Assembly: GCF_026262505.1 (NCBI RefSeq)
Contig: NC_067207.1
Location: 1,558,252-1,622,251, forward strand
DNA length: 64,000 nucleotides
Direction of reading: 5' to 3'
Source of the DNA: Trichomonas vaginalis G3
Taxonomy: Eukaryota; Parabasalia; Trichomonadida; Trichomonadidae
Made by a program: the position numbers and the translations under genes. Shown one piece after another: positions 38,763 to 48,041 of this stretch; the first letter of the stretch is position 1; every line of letters begins with the position of its first letter. The notes under the pieces are model-generated. The model searched no databases. It was not told the DNA's origin and worked only from the letters and a program-made list of their open reading frames with translations.

Positions 38763-39848
38763 TTAGAAGAATTTTCTTATTCTTTCTGGCATATTTTTGT
38801 CTTTCCAGTACTCCCGCTCTAATGGACCCAGATGTGTTGGCTTCGACTCTCTCAAGTTCTTAGATGGTATAACATCTTCAACGCCTCCTTCATATCTTAC
38901 TTTATAAGTGTCATCGTTTATGTTGTAGTCAAGTATTTCAATAACCACTCCTCGCTTTGCTTCGTCAATGGTTTCAGCAAGTTTGCCATTACTACTTTCG
39001 ACTAATTTATGTCGAGGGTAAAACGCAATAGAGTCGTCGGCAGCTTTTATAAGATATCCATTACCTTGCGTAGAGTCTACGATATAATAATTTCGACTTA
39101 ACCTTAAACGTTTCTTTGTCAACGGTTTGTCGTCAAGAACTACACGAACTTTTGTACCAGGAATGAGGGTAAATTGTGTTGAATTTCTGATATTTTGTGT
39201 TTGGCTTCGTTTCTTTTGTATATACTTTTCTTCTTGTTGTTGTGTCATTGAATTTGGTGTATGTCCTGTTGTAGAATGTGTTGAGGAATTGTAAACTTCG
39301 ATGAAATGTTTCATTGTTTCTTCGGTAAAGTCTCGCTCTTGGTTTAAATCTCTGAGCGTTCTTATGAAGCGGTTAATGATGCCGAGTATGTTATGGTTAT
39401 GGTCTTCAGTAGTGTAGTGAGTTATGTTATGCTTAATGAGAAAATCTGTGATTTCATTACTGAGATATGCACTGTCTTGGTCTGATGTTAAAGTACTTGG
39501 GCTATGTTCTGCTACAAACTTTTGTAAAACTCTTAACACTTCACGAGTTCCTTTATTTTTCATTGGATATGCATATGCTTTACGAGTGTTAACATTAATG
39601 AAGATGAGGAATGGTTTATGTCCTCCTTTTCTGCTTTGAATGAGAGTGTCAAATTGGTATGCGTCAGGAGCGTTGGAGTAAATTGGTAAAAAGTAGTCGT
39701 AAGGGTTTATTTGTGTTTGATGTACAACATTTTTGTCAAAGAACCTTTTCACTTCAGCTCTGTTAGTAAATCCCCAACTCTTTGCAGCTTCATTGAATTT
39801 CTTAAATGACCTCCATGGATGTTGTTCGAATACTTCTTTCAAGCTCAT
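38763..39848 (-). CDS. retroviral-type integrase of element B
   Basis: 361 residues. A short helical start is followed by an rve-type core (DAYQFDTLIQ, FINVNTRKAYAYP, LTSDQDSAYLS, NILGIINRFIRTLRD, YNSSTHSTTGHTP) and a C-terminal region with an SH3/chromo-like segment (GVVIEILDYNINDDTYKVRY). This is the Maverick c-integrase arrangement. It would join the element's ends to target DNA and make the 5- to 6-bp duplication seen at the ends of element B. The frame is open throughout. Confidence 0.88.
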   Translation of the reverse strand: MSLKEVFEQHPWRSFKKFNEAAKSWGFTNRAEVKRFFDKNVVHQTQINPYDYFLPIYSNAPDAYQFDTLIQSRKGGHKPFLIFINVNTRKAYAYPMKNKGTREVLRVLQKFVAEHSPSTLTSDQDSAYLSNEITDFLIKHNITHYTTEDHNHNILGIINRFIRTLRDLNQERDFTEETMKHFIEVYNSSTHSTTGHTPNSMTQQQEEKYIQKKRSQTQNIRNSTQFTLIPGTKVRVVLDDKPLTKKRLRLSRNYYIVDSTQGNGYLIKAADDSIAFYPRHKLVESSNGKLAETIDEAKRGVVIEILDYNINDDTYKVRYEGGVEDVIPSKNLRESKPTHLGPLEREYWKDKNMPERIRKFF

Positions 39849-39882
39849 TTATGTAAAGTTAAAGATTTTATTCAAGACGGTA

Positions 39883-39920
39883 AGCCCGCAAAGCAGGCTC
39901 AAGCGCGTTCATTGAACGCG
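39883..39920 (-). repeat. double-hairpin element at the end of fibre B
   Basis: On the minus strand: CGCGTTC-AAT-GAACGCG (perfect 7-bp stem) over the stop codon of the fibre gene, then CTTG, then AGCC...GGCT with a CTTTGCG-type loop. Fibre A has the same arrangement at its end (50,896). Confidence 0.65.
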
Positions 39921-42797
39921 GTACCATGCAAATACAGTCACAAATGGTGGCATGTAATCTGCACCCGAGCCTGTTGGATTTGTTGTGAAAGTATGTGAAT
40001 GATTTCCTCCTGGTTCAGTTGGTCGAAAAGTCTTTTTTGCTGAATTGTTATAAGATGGAGATAAAACATCATTGCCAGCTTCATACTCTGAGTTGTATAA
40101 TGGATGGTCTCTTAATGAGTGGCTATGGTTGCCAGAAAAGTTTGTAGTTCCTGTATGAGTGTGCGGTGGAAGGTTTGCTTCAGTAATTTTCTTCGAACCT
40201 CCTGTTTGCTTTGAAGAGTTAGCACAGTATAAGAATTTGTCTACAATCTGCTGCCATGTACCAAAACCTAAAACTGTTGCTGGATTTGTTGAGTTCATTG
40301 ACGTATAAATAGAGCCTATAGGATATAATGTTTCAAGAATCTGAGTCTTTAATGTTTGAAGCTCTGTTTTGTCTGCTTTCTTGTCTAGCATTGCGGGTAG
40401 TTCATATGCTTCAAAGTTTCTGGCATGATCTTCGATATTCCTGCAACTCTTATCTAAATTGTTAAGAGTATCTTTTACGCTTGTACTCGGATTCTCTAAA
40501 GGTGCACTTGAACCCAAATCATAGTTCAATATTATGTCGTCTGCTCTAACAGTAGTGAAGGATTTATGTGTATGATTTTTGTCGGCTTTACTGTCTAACA
40601 TTGATGGTAGTTCATATGCTTCAAAGTTTCTGGCATGATCTTCGATATTCCTGCAACTCTTATCTAAATTGTTAAGAGTATCTTTTACGCTTGTACTCGG
40701 ATTCTCTAAAGGTGCACTTGAACCCAAATCATAGTTCAATATTATGTCGTCTGCTCTAACAGTAGTGAAGGATTTATGTGTATGATTTTTGTCGGCTTTA
40801 CTATTTAATGTAGCTTGAAGTTCATTTATATCGGAGATATTGTGTTTATGAGATTTCAAAACTTTGTTCGTTGCGTCAAGTTCATCTTTGTCGGCTCTAC
40901 TTTTAATAGCATCTTCAAAAGTTATTTTTGCCTTAACTCTCAAAGTAAATCTTGGTTCAACTAATACACCGTTAACATTGAAAGTAGAGGCATAAATTTC
41001 ATCGTTATAACTAAATGCTTCTAGCGCTTTACCTGTGTCATAATGTACAGTACAGCTTATGTCATAACCTTTAGCACGAATGTATTTATATCTTCTTTCA
41101 TTAACATCTTCCGTCTTCACTTTTTCATCCTGTGTTAAATATCCATGGTAGTCCGTTATAATCTGTTCATCTGAAGTTATATAATGAACATGGTTTTTAT
41201 CTGCTTTACTATTTAATGTAGCTTGAAGTTCATTTATATCGGAGATATTGTGTTTATGTTCTTTATCTGCTTTTTCGGCTAATTTCTCTTCTATCTCATT
41301 TATTTCAAGTTCATGCCTACCACCACCTCCCGAAGAAGTATTTTTCTTCAGCTCTTGAAGAACGTCCACTTCGCCATCTTTGGTGTCAATAATGAGACTT
41401 TGAGTTAAAACCTTTCCTGTCTTAATGGATGTTTGTAAAACTTCTTCTTCACCGTGTTCGGGGTCATGGTCGTCATCATATCTTGTGAAATCAGAGATGT
41501 TGTCATACATTAAGCATATCTGTCTCAAAAGTTCTGCTATTTGAAACTGGAACGAAAGATATACAGAACTTTCATCATCTCCTAAAGTCAAGTCTGCTTT
41601 CTTAAGTATTTCTTGAATGTATGCAATGAGAACAGAGTACCTTGGAAAATATTCGAACAATATTTCATTAGCTGTTGGTTTTGGTGGTTCTTCTGGAGTT
41701 TCTGCATCTCTTGACTTCAATGCTCTTGCTCTCAAAGACCTAAATGTTAGAGCACCGGGTTTTACAAAGGACTTTATAAATGCTTTAATAGTTCCTGGTA
41801 AGTTATTGTTAGCATTAAGTAAGTTCCTTATGCTTCCATCATGTACGTCCATAGCACTATGTAAAAAATCTATACTTTTCTTGTAGTCAGCAATAGACTG
41901 ACTGTGATTTTTTAAAGATTTGTCAATACATTTAAGCCAATCTTCATGCATGTCTGATACTGAGCCAAGAATATCATTTGCTTCCTTTAGTGTATTTTGT
42001 GCTTCTCGTAAAGTATCCAATCCCGTACGTGCATTGTTTGCTATACGTCTTACAGTATCTATTTGACTCCTTGTTTCTTGCATCCAACCAGATAAAGTTT
42101 TAATAGTATCCGAACCATTTGAAATGAAGTTCAAAGCATTTTTAACGTCATCTAAAGCTTCTTCACCAAGTACTGCCCATATCTTTCCGATTTGGTATTG
42201 AAGAACTCCATATGAAGCAGCTGTTAAACCAGTATTTATAAGGTCCCATATCCATGATTTAGCAGTTTTTCCATCCTTTCCATCCTTTCCATCCAAACCG
42301 TTTTCGCCTTGAGGTCCTTGTATTCCTTGTATTCCTTGTATTCCTTGTATTCCTTGTGGTCCGGTGTCACCCTTCTCTCCTTTCAGTTCATCTTTATGTT
42401 CGTTATAATATTCTAATGTCATAAGGTGTACATCATTACTGCTACCAGCAACGCCGAGAATTTGTTTCTCATTCATGACTAAATTCTTTAGGCATTTAAT
42501 GTTGTCGTCAAATCGAAAGCTCTTTAACAATTCAATGAGAACATTCAGTACTTTCACTAATGAGGCATCTACTGTAGAATTTATATATTGCACCGTTCCA
42601 TCATTTATGATGGGAACCTTGCTTGTTGTAATGAATGGGTCATAAGTGTTAAAAGTATCGAAATCAATGACTTTTTTAGTTTTTCCATCGTCAATGACTA
42701 AATCATTGCCTTCAATGGTTAAAGTTGAGTTTTCGTTTACTAGTTCATGTGCTCTTCTTGCTTCATTTGTTTCATACGCATATGCAGCAATAGTCAT
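39909..42797 (-). CDS. phage tail-fibre-like protein of element B
   Basis: 962 residues, open throughout. Helical N-terminus; a collagen-like Gly-X-Y stretch at about 142-180 (KGDTGPQGIQGIQGIQGIQG and DGKDGKDGK); a long helical middle; repeats of the type HKHNISDINELQATLNSKAD; and a C-terminal phage-type tip: PIGSIYTSMNSTNP, FGTWQQIVDKFLYCAN, ANLPPHTHTG, and several His-Ser-His pairs before PPFVTVFAWYRVQ. Collagen repeats, K-A-D-H-T-H repeats and the FGTWQQI...PHTHT tip are typical of bacteriophage tail fibres and baseplate collars. It is likely the receptor-binding spike of the former virus. Two 70-residue units are nearly identical in DNA (40,391-40,600 and 40,601-40,810), a recent duplication. 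Confidence 0.85.
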   Translation of the reverse strand: MTIAAYAYETNEARRAHELVNENSTLTIEGNDLVIDDGKTKKVIDFDTFNTYDPFITTSKVPIINDGTVQYINSTVDASLVKVLNVLIELLKSFRFDDNIKCLKNLVMNEKQILGVAGSSNDVHLMTLEYYNEHKDELKGEKGDTGPQGIQGIQGIQGIQGPQGENGLDGKDGKDGKTAKSWIWDLINTGLTAASYGVLQYQIGKIWAVLGEEALDDVKNALNFISNGSDTIKTLSGWMQETRSQIDTVRRIANNARTGLDTLREAQNTLKEANDILGSVSDMHEDWLKCIDKSLKNHSQSIADYKKSIDFLHSAMDVHDGSIRNLLNANNNLPGTIKAFIKSFVKPGALTFRSLRARALKSRDAETPEEPPKPTANEILFEYFPRYSVLIAYIQEILKKADLTLGDDESSVYLSFQFQIAELLRQICLMYDNISDFTRYDDDHDPEHGEEEVLQTSIKTGKVLTQSLIIDTKDGEVDVLQELKKNTSSGGGGRHELEINEIEEKLAEKADKEHKHNISDINELQATLNSKADKNHVHYITSDEQIITDYHGYLTQDEKVKTEDVNERRYKYIRAKGYDISCTVHYDTGKALEAFSYNDEIYASTFNVNGVLVEPRFTLRVKAKITFEDAIKSRADKDELDATNKVLKSHKHNISDINELQATLNSKADKNHTHKSFTTVRADDIILNYDLGSSAPLENPSTSVKDTLNNLDKSCRNIEDHARNFEAYELPSMLDSKADKNHTHKSFTTVRADDIILNYDLGSSAPLENPSTSVKDTLNNLDKSCRNIEDHARNFEAYELPAMLDKKADKTELQTLKTQILETLYPIGSIYTSMNSTNPATVLGFGTWQQIVDKFLYCANSSKQTGGSKKITEANLPPHTHTGTTNFSGNHSHSLRDHPLYNSEYEAGNDVLSPSYNNSAKKTFRPTEPGGNHSHTFTTNPTGSGADYMPPFVTVFAWYRVQ
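40391..40810 (-). repeat. 210-bp tandem duplication in fibre B
   Basis: Two adjacent 210-bp units that are almost identical, each encoding one 70-residue block with FTTVRADDIILNYDLGSSAP. The unit length is a multiple of three, so the frame is kept. Confidence 0.85.
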
Positions 42798-42814
42798 ATT
42801 TTAATGAGAATAAA

Positions 42815-43591
42815 ATGTTGTTCTATTTGCAAAGTACAGACCCAAACGAATACGGGACAGTAAAGCTACAAACAAACTTAGGTCTACAGAATGAGGCGCT
42901 TGCTTTCAGAGTTGTTGACTTTAATACTATTGCTTCATTCGTTATAACTGACGAAACAGATTTCATGGAGTTTGAAATAGATGGAAAGAAGCACGAAATA
43001 AGATTTCACAATAATGTAGAATATAAGATGGAAACATTAGCTGGAGTGTTAAATGCGCTCATAAATACTACAATAAACAAGGAGAACGAAGAAAACTTAA
43101 TGAATGTTAAACTTATTGCAGGAGTTTTGAAGTTCAGTTATGTGAAGGAGTTTAAGATACCAAGAATGAGTCATAGAGTACAACTTCTTTTGGGTGCATA
43201 CCATATGACATTTCCTTTGAAAAGTGTTGACAAAACGATTGAGATGAAATCTGTTCCATACGTATGTTATGGTAATTGTTTGTACATTGAGTCTAAAATA
43301 GCTAATGTCACAGGCATTTCAGGAGTTAATAGTAAAGGTTCAGTAGAATATAAATCCTTCTGTTATGCAGTCAATTCAATGTTCATTCCAAACGTTCCTG
43401 TCATAGCAACTCATTTAGGTAAATGGGTTCGCATTAGTCCTCATAATTTGAAAGACATGCAATTCAGACTTGTTGACTTTCAAGGAGAGCCTGTAGAACT
43501 GAAGGCACCAGTGCGAATGACTGTTGAAGTTGACTTTTTAGAAAATATTAAATGCAACAGCTTACAAGAGAACTCAGAGCTAAAAATATAA
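42815..43591 (+). CDS. virion-type protein of element B, homologous to 53,286 in element A
   Basis: 258 residues. Beta-rich throughout, with the C-terminal pattern MQFRLVDFQGEPVELKAPVR followed by strand residues VEVDF. The region at 53,286-54,024 of element A ends the same way (IKFRITDLFDCDLEF, then QFQIEKI) and also lies beside a fibre gene. The conserved end and position suggest a capsid-associated or fibre-attachment protein, perhaps penton-like. Divergent from fibre B, the starts being 18 bases apart and separated by a T-rich box. The frame is open. Confidence 0.6.
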   Translation: MLFYLQSTDPNEYGTVKLQTNLGLQNEALAFRVVDFNTIASFVITDETDFMEFEIDGKKHEIRFHNNVEYKMETLAGVLNALINTTINKENEENLMNVKLIAGVLKFSYVKEFKIPRMSHRVQLLLGAYHMTFPLKSVDKTIEMKSVPYVCYGNCLYIESKIANVTGISGVNSKGSVEYKSFCYAVNSMFIPNVPVIATHLGKWVRISPHNLKDMQFRLVDFQGEPVELKAPVRMTVEVDFLENIKCNSLQENSELKI

Positions 43592-43790
43592 AGTATGAAT
43601 GTTATGTATTAGGTCATGAACTTTGGTTGTTGCTGTTTGATGAAACAAATGAATTAGTTATGTCAGTCAAGAGAACAGAAAAATATTGTGTTAGTGAAAA
43701 CTGCACAAGTCAATAAGATTAGGTTTGCATTATGAAGATGAGTTCGATACTGTTGAAGAAGTTTTGGATAGATATTACAAATTGCTTTAA
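43552..43790 (+). pseudogene. small gene of element B (broken)
   Basis: Begins at an ATG overlapping the end of the preceding gene. The visible start is MQQLTRELRAKNIKYECYVL and the end region reads HYEDEFDTVEEVLDRYYKLL. About 80 residues in size, about one break. Family unknown. Confidence 0.4.
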
Positions 43791-43794
43791 TTTA

Positions 43795-44426
43795 CTAAAA
43801 ATATTTCAAGCAAATTTTATATTCTGTTGAAAGTTTTGTATACTCGTTCGAATATTTATACTTAAACTCAACTCCTGTAGTTCCTGGTGTTTCAATGATG
43901 CGGATGTTACCTATTTTCATGAATGGTGGCGTTTGACCACAGCATTCGATTTCAGGGTCGAGATAGTCAATGACACATTGTTTCCCTGTTATTCGTGATA
44001 TAACATTTTCAAGGTCCTCCTTTGTTAGAATTATTTGGTTCTTGCTTATAAGATTTACCAAAAGCTTCTTATCGTCTTTGAGTAAAATTGTTTGGTATAA
44101 CTGAAGAAGGTAATGGTCTACGTTATCTGAAGGATTTGTTTGAACATTTGTGTAAGGGTTGTCGTTGGCTTCTCTTGAAAGAATTGGTCCAGTGGTGGAT
44201 ACTCTAACTTAACATCTGATGTAGCGTTAGCGTTTGAAGCTGTGTTTAAATTCACGGCGCCATGCGCCAAGACCGAAGGTCCCGACTTAAGATCTGGTTC
44301 TTTTTCTTTCAAACACTCTGAACTATAGTTCTTTATGACAATATTGTTTGTCGTTCGTGAGTCAACATTTGATGTTGGTTCAATTGGAACATTAACGGCA
44401 CCAGCTAAGATGGATTTGCTTCTCAT
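43795..44426 (-). pseudogene. gene homologous to 54,521 of element A (broken)
   Basis: A Ser/Thr/Asn-rich N-terminal part and a compact C-terminal part with YLDPEIECCGQTPPF and NEYTKLSTEYKICLKYF. Element A has an intact-looking relative of 218 residues with DDEVSCCGTVAKI and YNKIVDEYKISLEKFF at the same places. The shared E-C-C-G core and the C-terminal helix make this a conserved, otherwise unknown Maverick gene. About one break. It carries a double-hairpin element at 44,256. Confidence 0.5.
44256..44281 (+). repeat. double-hairpin element, antisense to its host gene
   Basis: On the plus strand: GGCGC-CAT-GCGCC, AA, GACC-GAA-GGTC. The gene is on the minus strand, so here the element is inserted in the other orientation, still in frame (encoding GPSVLAHGAV). 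Confidence 0.82.
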
Positions 44427-44451
44427 TTCATATAGAATAAAAACCTTTTAT

Positions 44452-44886
44452 ATGTATGAAATGAACAATATACTCGACAAGGGTTTGAATGTAAAGCTAA
44501 CGAATGAAAATATTGTTGAATTCACTGAGACAGGAGCTGTGTATAAAGATGTAGAACTACTGAACAAAAGAGCTAAGGGAAGAAGCAGGAACATGAACAA
44601 AGGGTGGAAGCCTATAAAAATTTATGTCAATGATGGCTCAGGAGGTTCAAACATAAAGTATGCAGAAAGTTATAGAGTTTATGCTCTCAAAGGTGAAAAG
44701 CCTTCATTTAAGAACAGCTATTCTAACGCATATCCTCAAAAGCTAACGGATGGGGAAGTGGATGATATGAATGACAGCAAAAATATTAACAGAAATGACG
44801 ACAGAGATGCATGGAATTTGTTTACCATCAGTCAATTAAGCATAAGATTTAAAACAATGTTGGTCGTTCCCATGGAATATTTTTGA
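44452..44886 (+). CDS. hypothetical protein of element B
   Basis: About 144 residues from ATG 44,452. The N-terminal part (NNILDKGLNVKLTNENIVEF) looks folded, then KGRSRNMNKGWKPIKIYVND, an acidic stretch DDMNDSKNINRNDDRDAWN and the end TISQLSIRFKTMLVVPMEYF. The terminal FKTMLVVPMEYF resembles the last strand of capsid-type proteins. Preceded by a T-rich box shared with the divergent gene at 44,426. Unknown. Confidence 0.45.
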   Translation: MYEMNNILDKGLNVKLTNENIVEFTETGAVYKDVELLNKRAKGRSRNMNKGWKPIKIYVNDGSGGSNIKYAESYRVYALKGEKPSFKNSYSNAYPQKLTDGEVDDMNDSKNINRNDDRDAWNLFTISQLSIRFKTMLVVPMEYF

Positions 44887-45734
44887 CTTTAATGGTATTA
44901 GTCATGATATGAATCTCAAGGTATGAACGAGGAGAGATGAGAGACTTATATGCTTCCCAAATTTCTTCAAAAGGTAATGTTATACCTGACTGTTTCCAAA
45001 TGAGTTCAATATCATAGCGTGAGAAACCTTGAAAGATAACGAAGTCAGTTATGAGACGTTTTATGTTTAAAGCAAGGAAACGCCATGTTTGCATAAGTAT
45101 TGCTACAGTTAAATGGTAATGTCTGACTTTAGTTATGATGTTAGCTAATGGTGAGTCAGGCTTTGACACTAAACCTTTTCCGGCGAAGTCGTCACAAACG
45201 AGCAGAGTGTTTGAAGGATACTTTTTAAGGGGTATTTTGAAAGTTTTGATAGAATGTAGTTTGTCAGTCGTTTCATATCGTAAACTCCTGAGTATTGACG
45301 TAAGTGGTGTTTGTCAATAATTCTTTCCATCTCTTCTGAAGTCTTTTGCATTCCTGACTGTATAAACTCTACAATAGCATAATATTTCTCTTACGTCGAA
45401 TGTAACGTTGAAGAAATTCAATGAGTTCGCTATCTGGAACTTTAACGACAGATGCTTGAACTTTACTCATGAATGTTTTCGCTGTTGAATCCATAGAGTC
45501 TGAAGTTGCTGATATAATGATTTGGTCATAGTAAGAGTCGTTTCCTAAACGCTCTGTTATGAGTATATGACGAATGAGGTTAAATGTCTTACCTGAACCC
45601 ATCTTTCCACAATAGAAATACACACCATTTGAACAGAATTCATAATCTTTGCTGAAAGGAAGAATGAGAGAAGAGTTAAGTTTGTCTGTAGTTTCATTCA
45701 TGTCTTCATCTACGTCATGTATTAAATGCTTCAT
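44849..45734 (-). pseudogene. packaging ATPase of element B (broken)
   Basis: The start has a canonical Walker A (YFYCGKMGSGKTFNL) and DQIIISATSD, and further on there are KVRHYHLTVAILMQTWRFLA and FVIFQGFSRYDIELIW, all in the style of the A32/FtsK-like genome-packaging ATPases of Mavericks and NCLDVs. Compare FIFSGFSRQQLNVML in element A. The gene has about three breaks and would not make a functional enzyme. Confidence 0.8.
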
Positions 45735-45750
45735 TTTATCTCCATTAAAA

Positions 45751-46630
45751 ATGCAAGTCAGAAATTTTCAGAACATAGCACCGAGTCTAACTGATAAGAG
45801 TATAAAGATATACTATGAACACGTTATGATGAAACCAACCAAAATTCAAGAAAGTCAGTATACTTATGAATATCCAAGACACTGGGTAGAGTATGTAGGA
45901 GGTGAGAAAGCTATTGAAATAAGACAAGTTAGAAGTATTCCAGCAGGAAGGACAATATTATTGAAGAACTTTAATGTTTTGAGATATAATGATGAAACAA
46001 AGAAGCAAGATAGTTTCCCTGTTGCTGTGTATGTGAACTTAGATACAGGAGATGACATGAAAGTTTTTAACACAAAGCTTCAAACGGTATGAAGAACAAC
46101 TTATAGCAGAAGGACACCCATTACCTTCAGAAGTTACCATAGCATATAATTTTGAAACAAATGCAATAGATTTTAAAATTGTCTCTGCAAAGAAGTCAGG
46201 TTTTACATTTAATGAAGCAGATGTATATTCGAATGAAAACTTCAAAGCTATTGCATGGTTAGATAATGACGATTGCTTTAAGAAAATCTTTAAATTCAGT
46301 GACTCAAAGATGTCAATAGATGACCTTCGTGGAATGTTACCATCGACGTTTACAGTAGAAGGCTCAGCAGGATTGCTTACAAGATTGTCAATTGGTGGCG
46401 TTTGGTCTCGTGAGAACATTGTTATAAAATCCAGTATAAGTGAATTTGCTGAAGAATCAATATTATGTCTTTCAAACTACATGTATTCGCCGCCGAAGCA
46501 TTATAGTATAACAAACTTTGTCAGTAAGTTTAACATAAGACTTGTCGAACCTTCTTCAATGAAAGATGTTGTGCTACCAAAAGACGGAAAGGATGGACTC
46601 ATTATTGAGATGATTTTAATAGCATATTAA
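45751..46630 (+). pseudogene. virion-type protein of element B (broken)
   Basis: About 290 codons starting with MQVRNFQNIAPSLTDKSIKI. Beta-rich with few long helices; ends with LIIEMILIAY. The 160-residue protein at 54,045 in element A ends in a similar way (SIMLMLEY). Probably a minor capsid component. About one break. It lies opposite to and directly after the ATPase start, sharing a T-rich bidirectional spacer. Confidence 0.5.
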
Positions 46631-46855
46631 ATGAGCTTGTTCTTGAAAGTCATTCATGATGAAATAACTGTTGTAGAAGATGTTAGCAATTGTTCAGACA
46701 TTTTGAAGCGAATAGATGAGATAAGAAAGAAGTTAGATAGACCGCAAAGCGGTGAGGGTGAAGCCCGTGAGAATGTTTATGTTTCATTGACTTTCTCCAG
46801 TAACGAGAACTTTTATGAGATAATATTGAAGAGAGATGATTTTAATATGGTGTAA
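46631..46855 (+). CDS. small hypothetical protein of element B
   Basis: 74 residues: MSLFLKVIHDEITVVEDVSN start, an amphipathic helix (ILKRIDEIRKKLDRPQ), then beta strands (YVSLTFSSNENFYEIILK). It starts right after the preceding gene and ends right before the next (stop/start adjacency), so these genes are transcribed together or very tightly packed. A double-hairpin element lies in its middle. Confidence 0.5.
   Translation: MSLFLKVIHDEITVVEDVSNCSDILKRIDEIRKKLDRPQSGEGEARENVYVSLTFSSNENFYEIILKRDDFNMV
46741..46766 (+). repeat. double-hairpin element, in the 74-residue gene
   Basis: ACCGC-AAA-GCGGT, GA, GGGT-GAA-GCCC (one T-G wobble pair). In frame, encoding RPQSGEGEAR. Confidence 0.85.
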
Positions 46856-47383
46856 ATGGTAGCTTGGGCAGCTTTAGGCGCAATGGGAACAAAAGCATTA
46901 GCATTTGGAGCAAAAGCACTTGGAGCTTATGACGCAGTAAATAAAATGAGTGGAGGAAGGGTTTCGAAGACATTAGATGCAAATAAAGGGAAGATTGGAG
47001 GCTGGGTTGCAAAGAAGTTAAGATTAAATAAAATAGGGCTCATAAATAAAGCATCCAATTTGGTTGCGACTGAGTCAGAAAATGCTTTAGGAAAGGACGA
47101 TGAGTTTGCAAAACATGCAAAAGACTTTAATGACCAGATGAAAGGTGAAACAATGCATTTAAATAGATTCGATGGAACTAAAGAAAATGTTTCTTCTCCA
47201 CCAGTAGTTCTTCCGTATGGTCCCTATGGAATGTATGGAAACCCTTACGAAAGACCATTTGACCCATTGACTGGTGGAAGTAGCTAGTATCATTACGGCC
47301 GAAGAAGAAAGACAGTCAAGTTGGAGACAGACGTGAAGAAAGCAACTAAAAAGAAACCAAGGAAGAGAGTTATAAAGCAATGA
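46856..47383 (+). pseudogene. amphipathic core/membrane-active-like protein of element B (broken)
   Basis: The N-terminal part is a Gly/Ala-rich amphipathic helix (AALGAMGTKALAFGAKALGA) like the membrane-lytic starts of adenovirus pVI-type proteins. Then basic segments and a Gly/Tyr/Pro stretch (LPYGPYGMYGNPYERPF). The end of the region is rich in Lys and Arg, as in DNA-condensing core proteins. About one break. A related protein is in element C (62,136). Function inferred from composition only. Confidence 0.45.
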
Positions 47384-48036
47384 ATTCAACAGGGTGAAAA
47401 AACAGGTGAAAAAAGAGGTGAGATCTCACCACTTCACCTAAATTTATTTTTGCGCTATGTTTTCATACGTGTGAGGGTGGTGATATCATTAATTTTTAAG
47501 TTTATTTTTAAATAATTTTTTATTTTATTTTATATAAATGACGAAAACTATTGAGATAACAAACTACAACGGTCATGAGTTCAAGAATTTGTTCTTCGTT
47601 CCTCGTGAAAATACATTCTATCAGATACGAGGGAGAAAGGGTAAAGTTAGTTTGAGCGTTTATGAAGGAATGAAGAATGGAAAGTTTATACAAGCATACG
47701 ATACAAACGGTAAACGTGTTTCATTAGCTTTGTCAAAACTTACTAACATTCATTTTGACAGTGATTTTGACCTATATGAAGAAGAAAGTGAGTCAGAAGA
47801 TTATGAGCTGTTATGTGAAGCACAGCAATGGGAGGAGTTGCAATACTTTTGTAAGTGAGAACGTTTATTTTTACATTAATGAAGTCATTAGTGGTTGGCG
47901 GTTTGTAAATATTTAAGGTTAAGTTAGTGTTGTCGTTTGTGTTGTAAAATATACGTTACTGGTTTTGTAAATATTTAAGGTTAAGTGGTGTACGGAGGCG
48001 CGCAGTGCCTCAGTACACGACTTAGCCATACTAACT
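47359..48036 (-). repeat. right terminal inverted repeat of element B
   Basis: 678 bp, the inverse of the left repeat with a 12-bp addition. Ends ...CATACTAACT at 48,036, followed by ACATT. The GC-rich tip hairpin is at about 47,988-48,018. Contains the second copy of the 106-residue ORF. Confidence 0.93.
47538..47858 (+). CDS. terminal-repeat-encoded protein, right copy
   Basis: Identical in all 106 residues to the left copy at 23,737-24,057. Start is preceded by TTTATTTTATTTTATATAA, a T-rich box. Reads toward the right tip. Confidence 0.65.
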   Translation: MTKTIEITNYNGHEFKNLFFVPRENTFYQIRGRKGKVSLSVYEGMKNGKFIQAYDTNGKRVSLALSKLTNIHFDSDFDLYEEESESEDYELLCEAQQWEELQYFCK

Positions 48037-48041
48037 ACATT

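Larger units (their letters stand above)
23559..48036. mobile_element. Maverick/Polinton element B, inserted in element A
   Basis: 24,478 bp including a 1,299 bp mariner. It has long terminal inverted repeats with AG...CT ends and a direct repeat ACATT at 23,554-23,558 and 48,037-48,041, taken as the target duplication. The insertion cuts the integrase gene of element A. The gene set is complete for a Maverick: polymerase, integrase, packaging ATPase, major capsid protein, other virion proteins, plus a phage-like fibre, an HNH endonuclease and two KilA-N proteins. I found no cysteine protease. About a dozen breaks are spread through it, but integrase, fibre and several small genes look whole, and the two terminal repeats are nearly identical, so it is young. 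Confidence 0.92.

Noticed and set aside
23559-48036. Adenovirus-type cysteine protease expected in a Maverick
   Set aside because: I looked for an H...N..W..C type pattern in the small genes and found none I could support.
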